Below are positions 13,064 through 24,052 of a stretch of 64,000 nucleotides of DNA, piece after piece. Under the pieces are notes generated by a model, which saw only the letters and a program-made list of their open reading frames with translations, made no database searches and had not been told where the DNA came from. The stretch spans positions 66,941,546-67,005,545 of the forward strand of contig NC_081408.1 in NCBI RefSeq assembly GCF_030272615.1, written 5' to 3'. The translations under genes and the position numbers were made by a program. Origin of the DNA: Cryptomeria japonica. Its lineage: Eukaryota > Streptophyta > Pinopsida > Cupressales > Cupressaceae. Within the stretch, counting starts at the first letter, position 1. Every line of letters begins with the position of its first letter.

Positions 13064-13774
13064 TGATAACTCAAGATCGGAGTGTGGGATGAAGGTGTGC
13101 ACCTAGATTTGGTAGTAATATGTCGAGACAAAGTTGTCTTGTGAGTTTGAGAAAAAAATGCCTGGACCGTGGAAAAATTGTCCATGGTCCTTCGAAAAAT
13201 CTGTGAAAGGAACAAATTTTTTTCACCTCTGCAAATGAGGTCTAGATACAAAAGTACAGTTACAAACCTGCATCCTACCTGAATGTAACATCTAGCCTTG
13301 AAGGGAGAATTGAGAATTCTCAATGCTGGAAAGGAATGCTTGAATTCTCTTGAATGCTTGATCTCATGTAAACTTCCCACTCATCCAAGTTTATGAAAAT
13401 GAGAGGACAAATGAAACTTATACTTGTCAATTAGGGTAAATGAAATTGATTTTTTGTCATAGGCTGACATCAGGGAATTTTTCCTTCTCACTGTACAACC
13501 TTCTATGCAAACTTAGGAAAGGTCTTACCCCAAAATAGGGTAGGGATAGGGGCATTATGCCCCTATCCTAGGGGGACAAGAGTGCCACACCCCTGTCCTA
13601 CCCTTTTCTCTAGGGCAGAGTGCAGACAGGGTGGTATGAAGGGAAAAGGAGAAGCATTTTTTCATGTGTTGAGCAGTCTCTGGTCTCTGATCAGGCTAGG
13701 GGATTCTATTTTGCATGTGTGAGGACCCTAATGTGGTAAAAAATTGCTAGGGTCACAATTTTATGACACTACAA
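13064..13774 (-). repeat. Array A LTR-C (5' LTR of unit 2)
   Basis: It begins TGATAACTCAAGATCGG and ends TTTATGACACTACA on the plus strand. Relative to LTR-B it lacks about 210 bp (the segment matching about 7180-7400), which explains its shorter length. Confidence 0.85.
13545..13567. repeat. Perfect hairpin in Array A LTR-C
   Basis: The 10-bp arms GATAGGGGCA and TGCCCCTATC flank a TTA loop. The arms match those in LTR-B although the loop differs. Confidence 0.8.
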
Positions 13775-15817
13775 CTATGATAGAGAGTATGAAGGTGTTT
13801 GCAATAGGATTCCTTTAGAGCCCAAAGGAAATACCCTTGAATGCCATTGACCTCATGGGACTTCCCAATCATATACCATGAGGTGGCATCCCTGGAGGTT
13901 TACTCCAACATTGTTTTACTCTACTTGCAATTTCTTTTCCCATTATGAAGGCTAGTAACACCCAAAATAAACCAACTATACCATATCATTAATCAATAAT
14001 GAGTATGGACAATCATAAACAACAATGCATCATTAATCAACTTAATGTCAACTTAGCTCTTATTCAATTTATGACACCTTTCTATTAATATTGTTTGTGA
14101 TATAATTTTATGGGGCTATGATCCAACAAAGGTTTGTCATAATATATTTTCCTTTGAGAGGAATATATGGTGGCCAGGCCTATTAAGATATTATTAAGTA
14201 AGATAAGGCAAGTTCTTACATTAGAAATTGTCTTATTTAGTATGAGAATTTTCTTATAAATGTGTATGGCTGACAACTCAAGGAAATAATGCACCAATCA
14301 ATATTCATCTTGCACCAATTAATACCAATCTTTCATCTGAGTATATGTATTATTATTTTTATATTAATAATAAGGTTATTATTACAATATTTATTTATTT
14401 ATTTTTAATAATTTAATTTATTATTAAATTTCATAAGAAAAAGACATTGCAGTGCACCCGTCTCAATAATTTCTTGTCCTCAAGCAACAGTGTCTACTAA
14501 AATTCTCATAATTGACTATGTTAACCTAATATTATATTGAGTTTCATGTTTGACAAAGTATCATGGTGATAAGGAGTAGGCAATGCTTTTATTAATTCTT
14601 GGATGATGTTGAATCTTTGTTTTTATTCGTTCACCAATACTAATGAGAAAAGTTGTCATACTTTTATGAGGATCAATACTTTGTTTCTACCAAAGTCGTA
14701 ATCTCATTAGTGTCAAAATATGCCTCTGATGGTTTGACAATATTGGTAATAGAATCTTAACCATTTCGTAAATGTATGTGTGTGGTTGTATGTTTGTTCA
14801 TGTTTCAACTTATACTTAGTGGATTTTTTTTCTCCTTCATTTTATATTTTATCTAGAGATCATATTTTCTTCAAATTTTGCAAGAGACATCATGTCGTAG
14901 GAGTAATTACTATGCATGTCACTAATGAAATTTGGGAGTCTATTATATATTTTAAGTGTCCTTATACTCTCTCAACTTATATTTAGGAGTTATATGACAA
15001 TCGTAATACTTAGCCATTCCTAGATGATCATATTTTATATCATAGTGCATGTCTTCATCATTTGGAGAAGATTCCCTCTAACTGTGATACTATTAGGGAA
15101 TTTGATAGTTTGGAGTATTTTGGGACTTTATATGAGGCTAAGGTTACGTCAAAGGTTCTTGATTCTTCTTTAGTGATAGTTGATCCACCATTAGTGACTT
15201 CTTATCTAGAGTCATTAATTAAGACCTCCATCATTCCTAATCAATGGGATTATCATTCTCTTTCAAACTTGGTTGGAGGACACATTTTTTAGTGTTTCAA
15301 ATTTGTGGTTGTAGGATGGATTCCTATCTACTATCTTGGACTTTATTTGTCAATCTTCTACTATAGATTTGGAGGATATATCTAAGGGATTATCTCTCCC
15401 CTTTAATAACAACCATTACATTTCTGTTGTCACATTATCTTCATCTTTGGATGTTGCTTTATATCAATTTCTACATAGCTTTGGTTTCTCACTTTATTAT
15501 TTGTTCAAGGGTATCTACCTAATTTTTTGTGTCACCATTACCTTCCATTAATAAAGAATGAGAAGTTTCTAGAGGTATAATTTTTAATCCCCATTCTTCC
15601 ATATTTTCTAGTATATCCAAAACTAGAAGCATACCTACATTTATAAATGTGGTTTTGTTTCTTCCTAAGGGGAGATAGGTGGCTTGCAAGAATTGGATCT
15701 TGTGCTGTCTTCAAACACTTACCATTCGTGCAAGTGATTATTAGTTATGGGAGGGTTACATAGTTTCCAATGTTCTCTTCTATGGTAGGTGTATTGTATG
15801 TTTTCTCATGATGGATT
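13775..15817. other. Unassigned DNA between Array A and the nested block, with a broken open frame
   Basis: This is about 2 kb with no recognisable element end. It is AT-rich around 14330-14440. On the plus strand one frame stays mostly open from 14780 to 15292 (stops near 14984 and 15011). The 15062-15292 part looks protein-like in composition (for example SLEYFGTLYEAKV and VDPPLVTSYLESL). I do not recognise the protein. It could be a decayed host gene or an older element. Confidence 0.4.
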
Positions 15818-16689
15818 TGTTAGATACATGATCAGTCCCAAAGAAACTAAGAGGGGGGGGGGGGTGTGAATCAGTTTCAAATTGGTAGACGAAAGATTTA
15901 AACTTGTTTGCAACTTTATAACCGAGATTAATATACCAATAAGAAAATAATAAAGCAGTAAAGAGAAACAAAAGAATAAGCATCAATGCATACCATAACA
16001 CAAATATTTTTGGCGAGGAAAACTAGTAGGGGAAAAACCTCAGTGCGATTTGTGACCCACAATATTTACTCACTGGCCAATATCAATAAATATTACTTAG
16101 TACAATAGGGGTCTGCACACGCAGGAAGGCCAACTAACTACAGCTCACTTCTCAATACAAAAATGGAGTGTCACTGAATACATAATTAGATGATTAAATC
16201 CAATGATAATGTAATTCTCAAAATAGCATCTGCAATGGTGGATTCAGTACTGGTTTAAGCTCTATATGATACCTCTGCCATAAACCTTGATTCACTCTAC
16301 TCCACTCTTATTTGCTCTCAAGATAAATACATCAAAAAACATATACAATTATTTGCTATCATAACCTATCACATCTCATATAGCCCTTACATACATACCT
16401 AATTAGATTTCAAAATGACCTACAAGATCTCATACACATATGAGTCTTTACAATACATCATGCTATACAAATATATTTACAATACAAAACAATATTATTT
16501 CCAAGTTGGCTTGGACTGCCGGTATAATTTTCTTTCGATGTAACTAGATGCCGATGTGAATAATCTTTGTTGTGACTGCCAGTGGTGGTAGGTGAAATCT
16601 ATTGCTGGTATAGCATGTGAACCTTGTTAACAGTTGGTCGCCATCAATGAAAACATCAACCATTCTCATCTGAGTGTATAATGCTAACA
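15818..16689 (-). repeat. N1 3' LTR
   Basis: On the plus strand it runs from TGTTAGATACATGATCAG to ATAATGCTAACA. It contains the G-rich box GAGGGGGG...TGTGAATCAG near 15850-15874. It matches 36829-37197 followed by 55624-56064. Confidence 0.85.
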
Positions 16690-16703
16690 ATCTCCCCCTT
16701 TGG
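16690..16703 (-). promoter_or_regulatory. N1 polypurine tract next to the 3' LTR
   Basis: On the minus strand GCCAAAGGGGGAGAT directly abuts the LTR start TGTTAGC. N2 and C1 have the same tract in the same place. It would prime plus-strand DNA synthesis. Confidence 0.8.
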
Positions 16704-16825
16704 CATTGATGGTAACACTCATGAGAAAAATCCAAAAATGGATATCCAAAATGAACACCAAAAACTGAGTGTGCTCCCCTTGACCAAATGATCTCCTTAT
16801 ATACATTTTTCTCATTACACCACTA

Positions 16826-16837
16826 CTCCCCCTTTGA
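16826..16837 (-). promoter_or_regulatory. N1 second polypurine copy
   Basis: The minus strand reads TCAAAGGGGGAG, about 135 bp upstream of the main tract. N2 has the equivalent at 33876-33887 and C1 at 22521-22532. Multiplied polypurine boxes are a described Sirevirus trait. Confidence 0.65.
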
Positions 16838-16916
16838 AATCAATGAAAAAGGATTTCAAAAGATTCTAAAAGTCAAAATTTACCTAGAATCTTGTAGCTG
16901 GTTATGTACAATCTAG

Positions 16917-19758
16917 AAAATGTCTGCCAAAACTAAGTTAAGATCTTGCAAAAACTTAGTACTATCAGAAATTATAGTCTTTGTCTGTTGGATTATACCG
17001 GTGAGATAATGCATTTGTTGCTTTGGTGATTTGTCCCCTTAAATAGTTGCCTTAGATAACTCATTCTGGTGTGTTAACAAATTGTCCAATCTAGGACCAA
17101 GTTTGTTCTTTAACTCCTGGGTTTTCATTCTTAGCCTTGCCTTTTCTCTTTCCAACTTCTCAATCTTCTCTTCATAAATTGCCATCTCTTGATCCAAAAA
17201 TGATGTGAGTTCCAAAGAACCAATCATATTGTCAGCAATGTCATCAATTTATTTATGTGTCTTCTTTATTTTCTCATCAATATCTTCTGTTAAATGGTGT
17301 GGTTTGCATGCTTTCCTGTACAATTCCTTGTATTCTAGAATGGTGGAATTAAGTGTCGGTAACAAAGAATCAATCTGTCTTGTACATTCCTTTATTGTTT
17401 TGTCAAAGAAATTGTCCTTCTCCTTATTTACCCTTTCCTGAATGGTCTCCTAATTTGTCTTATCTATAGTTTGAATATTAGAAGAAATGAATTTGGACAA
17501 TGTGTCCAATTTACCTATAGACCCAGCAATGTGGTCAGCTTTGTACATCGCTGAAATCATTTGCAAACTTGGTAAAGAATCATCAATAGCCTTAAATGCT
17601 AAAGCATTGCATTCTGTTATCTTCTTAATGGAGTCCAATAATACATCAGTGACATTTGTCAGTCTATAATCTGCGATTGATGTACTGGGAGAAGTGCTAG
17701 GTACTGCAATTATTTTCTTCTCTTCTCAAGATACCTGTCTAGTTACCTTAACCACTTCTACTTCCTTGCTTCCATCCTTAACCTCTTCTTTATCCACTTT
17801 TTATTCCTTATTATCATTCTTTTTTTCATTCTTATTTTTATTCCCTGTCCGTTCACATACACTTTGTTCTTGTTCCTTTTCTGGTTCTGTCGGTATCCCA
17901 ATGTTCTACTGATTGTTAACAGTGTTGACCGATGACTTAGAGATCTCAACATTTGTAGCTTCAACTTTCTTTTCCTCTACAGTTTCCTTATCCAACACAA
18001 TATTGATATCATGAGTGTGTAAACATTCATGGTGATTAGAATGTCAGACTTGGGATCACCATTATATGCTTTTACTTCCTCTGGCTTATCTTCTCTAAGC
18101 TCTTTTTCCTTTTTTGTTAGTGACTCTGGTACTACCGGTGGGGTGTCCTGAGCTGATGGCAGTAAGTTGTCCTGAACTGTAATATCTGATATATTGCCAA
18201 TCTTACCCTTACCCTTATCTATCTTCTAATATACTTTAATAAATGATTTATCAATCTTCTATCTATCTTTCTCTTCTTTCTTCTCCTTCTTAGCAAATAA
18301 TATATCCCATTTATTAGTTGTTTCATCTGCAATCTCTTTAACTCTTTTGGCCAAAAGACTGACTTACCAGTAACCACTCACAAAAAAAGTCATGTTAGCT
18401 TCAGATATTAAGTCATCTATTTCTTTCTTTGAATTAACATTATGAATGACTAACAAAGCCTCAACCTTCAATTTGTTGTCTAACTCCATAACAAACATTC
18501 TCTTTGCTTCAAGTCTTAAGTATAAATCATAAGGAAGAACATCTACAACTTCAATAACAACCTTCTTATATATGTTAAGATACAAAATTATTTTTTTCTC
18601 AAGAGTATCCTTATCTGAATCCTTAAAAGAATGATAAAATTTATTAATATTACTAAGCTTTCCTTCCTCAGTAATTTCATTTACCAATTCTTCCAGTGAA
18701 AGAGTACCTAGTTCCTTTTGTTCTCATTGTTTCTTTTTTAGTGTGACTTTCTTCTTCTGACCATTGGGCTCTCTCACAACCTGTTATTTCTTTCTGAGTG
18801 TTCTTGCTTTGTTTGGAGATGCAATAGGTGTCGGTGAGGGTTTTCTTTTCTTTCTTTCCACCCTTTTGATTTTAGTTGCCTTACCACTATCAGAATCAGA
18901 TGAGGTAGCCATAGGATAAAAATGTGCTACTGGTTGTTGTTTTTATTTTATTTCTTGTTTAGCAACACCTTTCATCGAATCTAGTTTCAATAAACCCTTC
19001 TTAACAATTTCTACAAACTTAGAAGCATCTTTTATTTCTTTTTCTCTTTTCTTCCTTTGCTTCTACATAGCAACACCACTCTCTATAGTTTTAGCATTAC
19101 CAAATATCTCCTTTATTTTTTCTGGTGGACCATCTAGGAGTATTTTAGCATATGAATCCAAGATGTGTGAATCCACCTCATAGCCCATCTCTATTATCCA
19201 AACAGTTCTAGGTCTAACTACCTCCATCCATACTTCATCTCTTTTAATCACAAAGCATATTTGTTTGTCATATTTGTCTACAATGCTTTGAGGAATCCTT
19301 TCCCTTTGCCTCATTTTTTCTTCAAAATCCTTGAAGTACTCTTTTACTAGTTTGTCACTATTTGAGCCCATGTGGATAATTGCCTCCTTTATCTATTTTC
19401 CAATAGAAATATCATAGGAAAAGTCTTTGTGTCCAATATTGGGAATCACCATTGAGAAATACAACATTAAGCACACAATCAGGTTCCCGAACTTGAAAGT
19501 TCCCTTCTTGTCACCTTTGATCTTGCTCAAGTTTTCTAATAGCTCATCTTTCAACCATTCATAGATGTCAATTTTAGCATTATTCATAATCATCTCATAG
19601 GCACTATGAATGTAGGAACTTGATACATAACTCAACCTATTGGAATGAGAAACTTTGTATCCAATAACCATACTTACATATTTAACATTGTTGTAAGTTA
19701 TATCACTAACCCTAAATGATCTTTTGTCAAATATAGCTCTGGTTAAGCTCATAACCTC
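16917..19758 (-). pseudogene. N1 ORF2, central and 3' part (unknown protein)
   Basis: This is the larger, downstream piece of N1's second ORF, cut from its 5' part (34858-35337) by N2. It begins at the N2 junction with a segment reading RAIFDKRSFRVSD, followed by KGDKKGTFKFGNLIVCLML (about 19490), which closely matches N2 at 30904-31313. It continues with a charged Lys/Pro/Ser-rich middle (about 17700-18900), a segment matching N2's LSEITKDGKLKNI region (18364-18687), and a C-terminal coiled coil (KIEKLEREKARLRMKTQ, then NKLGPRLDNLL, about 17039-17227). Frameshifts and stops are frequent. I do not recognise a catalytic domain. The N-terminal part resembles large retroelement-associated 'plant transposon protein' ORFs in feel, but that is only an impression. 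Confidence 0.65.
19754..19758. repeat. Left target-site duplication of N2 (ACCTC)
   Basis: ACCTC lies directly before N2's 5' LTR and again directly after its 3' LTR (34853-34857). Confidence 0.9.
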
Positions 19759-20550
19759 TGTTGGCAAATGCACACTCCAATGAGAAATTGTAAGTGATTG
19801 AAAGTATTGTTAATAATGGTGACCTTACAATCATGTGATATCGGCAGGTAGACATAGGCACTGACACTGGCAAACTCTACACCGACATACAGTTCACCGA
19901 CACCAAAAAGAAGATTACCAACACCTTGGTTGTTAGCAATTTTGTATAAATGTACTTTGTAATTAATTGTAAAATCCTTTGTAAGCCGACATGGCGGATT
20001 GTAATATGATTCATATATGTATGAGATCATTGTAGATCATTTAGTGTGGAATAGTGTGAAGTATGAAAAGAAGGCAGCAGACCTAACATGCAAATTATTG
20101 GATAAGGGTTTATGTATTTAGTAGAGCTTAAGCTGGTACTGAATTTGGCATAATAGATACTAATCTGAAGTAGTACAGGACATTAGATTAGTTTAATCCA
20201 ATTTTGTAAGTCAATGTGACTTCTTTTGTAACTGAGCAGTGAGCTCTAGGCACTTGGCCTTCCTGCATGTGCAGGCCCCTATTATAAGCAGTAATATTCT
20301 CTTATTGGCCAGTAAGTGAATATTGTGGGTCACAAATCCCACTGAGGTTTTTCCCACACCAGGTTTCCTCATTAAATATTATGTTATGGTTTTTCTCTTT
20401 TGTTGTGGTTGTTGTTCTTATTTACTGCATTATTTTTGGTTTATCGGTACATAATTTTGATATGCTTTTCATGTTATAAGTTAAGAAAATCATCCTATCA
20501 ATCAGATATTGATTCACCCACACCTCTCAATATCTTTAGGAATCCTAACA
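19759..20550 (+). repeat. N2 5' LTR
   Basis: It runs from TGTTGGCAAATGCACACTCC to AGGAATCCTAACA. It contains a decayed G-box complement (GATTCACCCACACCTCTCAA, 20510-20529) and a possible TATA box at 19945. It is exactly as long as the 3' LTR. Confidence 0.9.
19945..19951 (+). promoter_or_regulatory. Possible TATA box of N2 5' LTR
   Basis: TATAAAT stands in the middle of the LTR. The 3' LTR keeps it at 34247-34253, which supports a promoter role, though AT-rich DNA gives such matches by chance. Confidence 0.4.
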
Positions 20551-20552
20551 AT

Positions 20553-20563
20553 TGGTATCAGAG
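20553..20563 (+). promoter_or_regulatory. N2 primer-binding site (initiator Met tRNA)
   Basis: TGGTATCAGAG follows the LTR end after two bases. It matches the start of the classic copia primer site complementary to the 3' end of initiator tRNA-Met. Confidence 0.9.
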
Positions 20564-20621
20564 TCTAGTCCTCCATTTTCAAAAGCCTAATAGCTTGAGG
20601 AAGATCTTGACATCGGTAGAA

Positions 20622-20938
20622 ATGGAAAATTTGAGAAAGCAATTGGAAACAACCCTTTCAGACTATAATGCTGAAAAGGTGAAGAATATCAAACTTGATG
20701 ATGATCTGAAGGATGCACAGGATATTATTCAAGGAATTCAAGAAAATTTCACTATAGCAAGAAATAAAAGAAGAGAACTTTGTGAGAAGAAGCAAAATGA
20801 GGAAGATGAAAAGGAAACTCTTAATGATCTGGTGAACCAACTGAGAAAAGATAACTATATAATGAAGAATGAGATGTAAGATATGACTATGAGATTTTGT
20901 AAAGAAATTGAAGATAGAAAGAAGAATGAAGATGACTT
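20622..20938 (+). pseudogene. N2 gag, 5' part
   Basis: This is the amino-terminal part of N2's capsid-type protein, starting at ATG 20622 (MENLRKQLETTL). It is almost wholly charged coiled coil and is homologous to the start of N1 gag (minus strand from 36757). One in-frame stop lies at 20877-20879. C1 inserted after 20938 and duplicated GACTT. The frame resumes at 29325. Confidence 0.75.
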
Positions 20939-22422
20939 TGATAACTCAATGATGAACAATAAGTACCAAACTAGTATTGAGAGGGGGGGGTGAATTAGTA
21001 CATGTACAAATACCATTCCTGAACTGGTTTGACTACAAACACTGCAAATGTCTGATAGACAGTAACACCGGTCTGAAATAGAGTGCAACCGGTAAGGCTA
21101 AGATTGACTATGACAAGCATCAACTAGTTAATCACTTATCTTTCCACTCAACTTACTACTACACTTCCATTTCACCTTTATGCATGAATAGGTAATTTAT
21201 CATCAGAAATAAAATAACAGCTACCTCAACATGATTTACCTTCAGACACAAATCACTTAAATCATCACATGAAAAATACTACACATGAGACACATATTTT
21301 TCACGTGGAAACCCAACTGGGTAAGACCACAGTGGGGATGAATACCCACAAGCTTCTTTTGAACTCTTTAGAAGTTCGCTCTGTTAGGAGCCTTGTCCGG
21401 TTAAAGACTATTACAACAGGTTCTGCTAGGAACCGATTCTTTTAGAGAGCACTTGGTTAAGGGATGGCTAAATACCCGGTTAAGGGTTAAACCCTGTTAG
21501 AGGTTACCTTGTTAGAGGATTTCAAGAACTCAATGAGTTTGAGTCGCCTTGTTAAAGGATTTACAACAAGTTGATTAAAGCTACCTAGTTAAGGGATTTT
21601 CCAACTTTTGAAGTGGTTAAAGATCAATAGGTACTACAATGATATGATAATAGCACTCAATGCCTAAGGTAGATCCGCTTAAGTACCTTCCTTCTGCACA
21701 CACATAATGTAGTAATCGATCCTCTTATCTCATCTCGTCTAGCAGGAATCACATATTTGTGCACCATTTTCCATCAACCTTAGCATGAAGCACAACATCG
21801 ACCTTATAGGAAATAGATAGGTCGGTAGCATAAACCCTAAACCGTAAGCATTTAGGTTAAACAATTCAAGTGGTTCAATCATGGCCATTGAACACTTTGC
21901 ATTTGAATGCAATGGTCTTAAACAAATCTCTAGACATTTTCCATCACTTGTTCTCCACCGCTTCATGGAAGTTATAACCCTTCACGCATTCTCTACCATT
22001 TACATGGGCTTCGCACATTCTCGAGGTAGATTAGGATCAATCTCCTTCATGCAAGATCCTTTATGCGCACAAGACTGACATGGCATCATGATCTGATTTT
22101 CATTTCAACTCTAACTCATCACACGATGTCATTGGTTGAATCACACAGGCTTGGAACACTTCAACCGAAAACTGTTAAGCTAAGACTACCAACCGGTAGT
22201 CATACCATGTTAGGTCTTCATAGAGAACATTCCATATGCCGATTCACATTTCATCATACTGATTCTCTTGGAAAAACATACCACTTCACCTATTGCACAT
22301 ATACCAGTTCACCACATTGTACTGGTTCACATTTCAGCATATTGTCGGTTCACTCTCCAACATATTGACATCAATGACAACATAATATCATCATGTCAAC
22401 AGACTCTGCACAAATGCCAACA
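20939..22422 (-). repeat. C1 3' LTR
   Basis: On the plus strand it runs from TGATAACTCAATGATG to CAAATGCCAACA. The G-rich box GAGAGGGGGGGGTGAATTAG lies at 20979-20998. It is about 1484 bp and matches 27819-29319. Confidence 0.9.
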
Positions 22423-22437
22423 ATCTCCCCCTTTGGC
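22423..22437 (-). promoter_or_regulatory. C1 polypurine tract
   Basis: The minus strand reads TGCCAAAGGGGGAGAT directly against the LTR start TGTTGGC. A second copy (TCAAAGGGGGAG on the minus strand) lies at 22521-22532. Confidence 0.8.
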
Positions 22438-22667
22438 ATTGATGGCAATATACAAAGATCTCTCATTCTGCATCACATCTTCTCTCCATTGTTGTGGAGA
22501 TCTTCTCCGCTTCACATCTTCTCCCCCTTTGACAACAATGCCAAAGTGGAAGCACAAGCTATCTTGTTCCACCTATGTTGCTCTCCCTAAGGAGTAGCAT
22601 CCTTCAACACATCAATTCAGAAAAAATTTGGACACTGCAATACCTGACTAATGTGGAGTACATACTT
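22438..22667 (-). other. C1 3' untranslated region
   Basis: This is non-coding sequence between the end of the pol relic and the 3' polypurine tract. It contains the second polypurine copy at 22521-22532. Confidence 0.5.
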
Positions 22668-22987
22668 TTAGTTTACCTCTTGAAGGTGCAACACCCCTAG
22701 TTCACCTCTTAAATAGGTAAATGAAGCCTTTGGTAGAGGCTTGGTGAATATATCTTCTAACTTCTCCTTACTAGAAACATGTTCCAGTGCAACCTCCTTG
22801 TTCTGAACCTTTTCCCTCAAGAAATGATACTTGAGCTCAAAGTGCTTGGTTCTAGCATGCAAAACCAAATTCTTGGAAATATTGATTTCACTTGTATTGT
22901 CACAAAATATGCTTATCAGTTTAGATATAGGAACTTTGAAGCCATTCAATACATGCTTCATCCAAATAGTCTGGGTACAGTTCATAA
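22668..22987 (-). pseudogene. C1 RNase H, C-terminal part
   Basis: This is the end of the copia polyprotein. It reads CTQTIWMKHVLNGFK, then IFCDNTSEINISKN (usual form CDNxSAIxxxxN) and RTKHFELKYHFLREKV, ending in the characteristic DIFTKPLPKASF segment. These are typical copia RNase H C-terminal motifs. The upstream part continues at 24053 across solo LTR S1. Confidence 0.85.
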
Positions 22988-24047
22988 CGTTAGGTCCCAG
23001 CAATAACTAAGAGGGGGGGTGAATCAGTTGTCAACTAATTACAAACCAAAAACAACTTAACCAACTTAATGCTTAGTACCAGTAAACTAGTTAAGTATGT
23101 CGATAGACAGTTTTAATAGTTAATTGCTATACCAGTAAATATTAATGCATGAAACATAAACACAAATTCATCCACAACACATGACACCAATATTTGTACG
23201 TAGAAACCCTGTAAGGGGTAAAACCACAGTGGGAAACCTTATCCACAATTAGATGATACTACTGCAGATAGTAAGTGTACATAAATGGGGTCTACACATG
23301 CAGAAAGGCCAACAGCCTAGAGCTCACTACTCAATCACAAAATGGGAGTCACACTAACTACAGTTGGATGGTTAAGTCCAATAAGAATGTATTGCACAAA
23401 ATAGCATCTTCATATGCTAGATTTAGTACCAGTGTAATACTGATATGCTTTCACAAAAACCTAACTTCACCTTCAAATGATGTTTGCATGTATAGCTCTA
23501 CTTAATCTTGCATATACCTTCACACAATTCTTTTTCGCATTCCACATTTGATCTTACAAATAAGATCTTACCTTTATACCATAACCTAAGACCAATTTTA
23601 GTAGGTCGGCTCTACAAGATATTACAATAAAATCATTTTACAAATAATATAATATCCGATACAATAATCGATGAAACATGTCAGCTTAATGCATTTACAA
23701 CAATAATTAATCATTCCCATAGCATGCCATGTTGATCTGGAAAAGATAAACCTGCCGGTGTAACCCTAGGTAACCCTGGACCTATTTGCCAGTAAAAGAA
23801 AATATGAAAATGTGAATATACCAATGATTCATTCATTAAGATAAGATGTCCACACGATGTCTTCGATAATACCAAGTGTCTTCCATATCATTTCAAGTAT
23901 CGGTGATCATTAAATCCTATCGGTGAACTATATACCAGTAACTGTGCAGTAGTTACTTGCTTGCTGGTGAATGCTGCTGGATCTCCAAAGTGCTAGTGTT
24001 TTAGTAGGTGTTGACATCAATGACAAAACCACACCAAAATTCCAACA
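22988..24047 (-). repeat. S1: solo LTR of a related element
   Basis: This 1060-bp LTR stands alone, flanked by perfect CATAA duplications (22983-22987 and 24048-24052). On the minus strand it begins TGTTGGAATTTTGGTGTGG and ends GGACCTAACG (last base changed from A). It carries the family G-box (GAGGGGGGGTGAATCAG, 23011-23027) and the conserved segment around AAACCACAGTGGGAAACC. Solo LTRs form by recombination between an element's two LTRs. Confidence 0.9.
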
Positions 24048-24052
24048 CATAA

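Larger units (their letters stand above)
894..13774 (-). mobile_element. Array A: tandem non-autonomous Gypsy-type LTR retrotransposons sharing LTRs
   Basis: Three homologous LTRs (894-1756, 6964-7930, 13064-13774) alternate with two homologous internal regions (1757-6963, 7931-13063), all in the minus orientation. The LTR starts recur at 6070 and 6100 bp. Read on the minus strand the LTR begins TGTAGTGTCATAAAATT and ends CTTGAGTTATCA. The purine-rich stretch just outside its start (minus strand AGTAGGAGATAAA) fits a polypurine tract. Both internal regions encode only a gag-protease relic; no RT, RNase H or integrase motif is visible on either strand. An LTR-internal-LTR-internal-LTR layout is known to arise by unequal recombination between LTRs. 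I could not find a matching 5-bp duplication at the two outer ends (889-893 against 13775-13779). Confidence 0.85.

Noticed and set aside
360-13920. Loose similarity between 480-600 and 13800-13920 (CCCAAAGG, CCTCATG, CCATATGAGG words) as outer ends of Array A
   Set aside because: The matches are short, scattered and not collinear enough to call a repeat or a target duplication.
15851-15866. Long G-run taken as a possible assembly artefact
   Set aside because: It lies in the conserved G-box found in six other LTR copies, so it is a real feature with a slightly longer run here.
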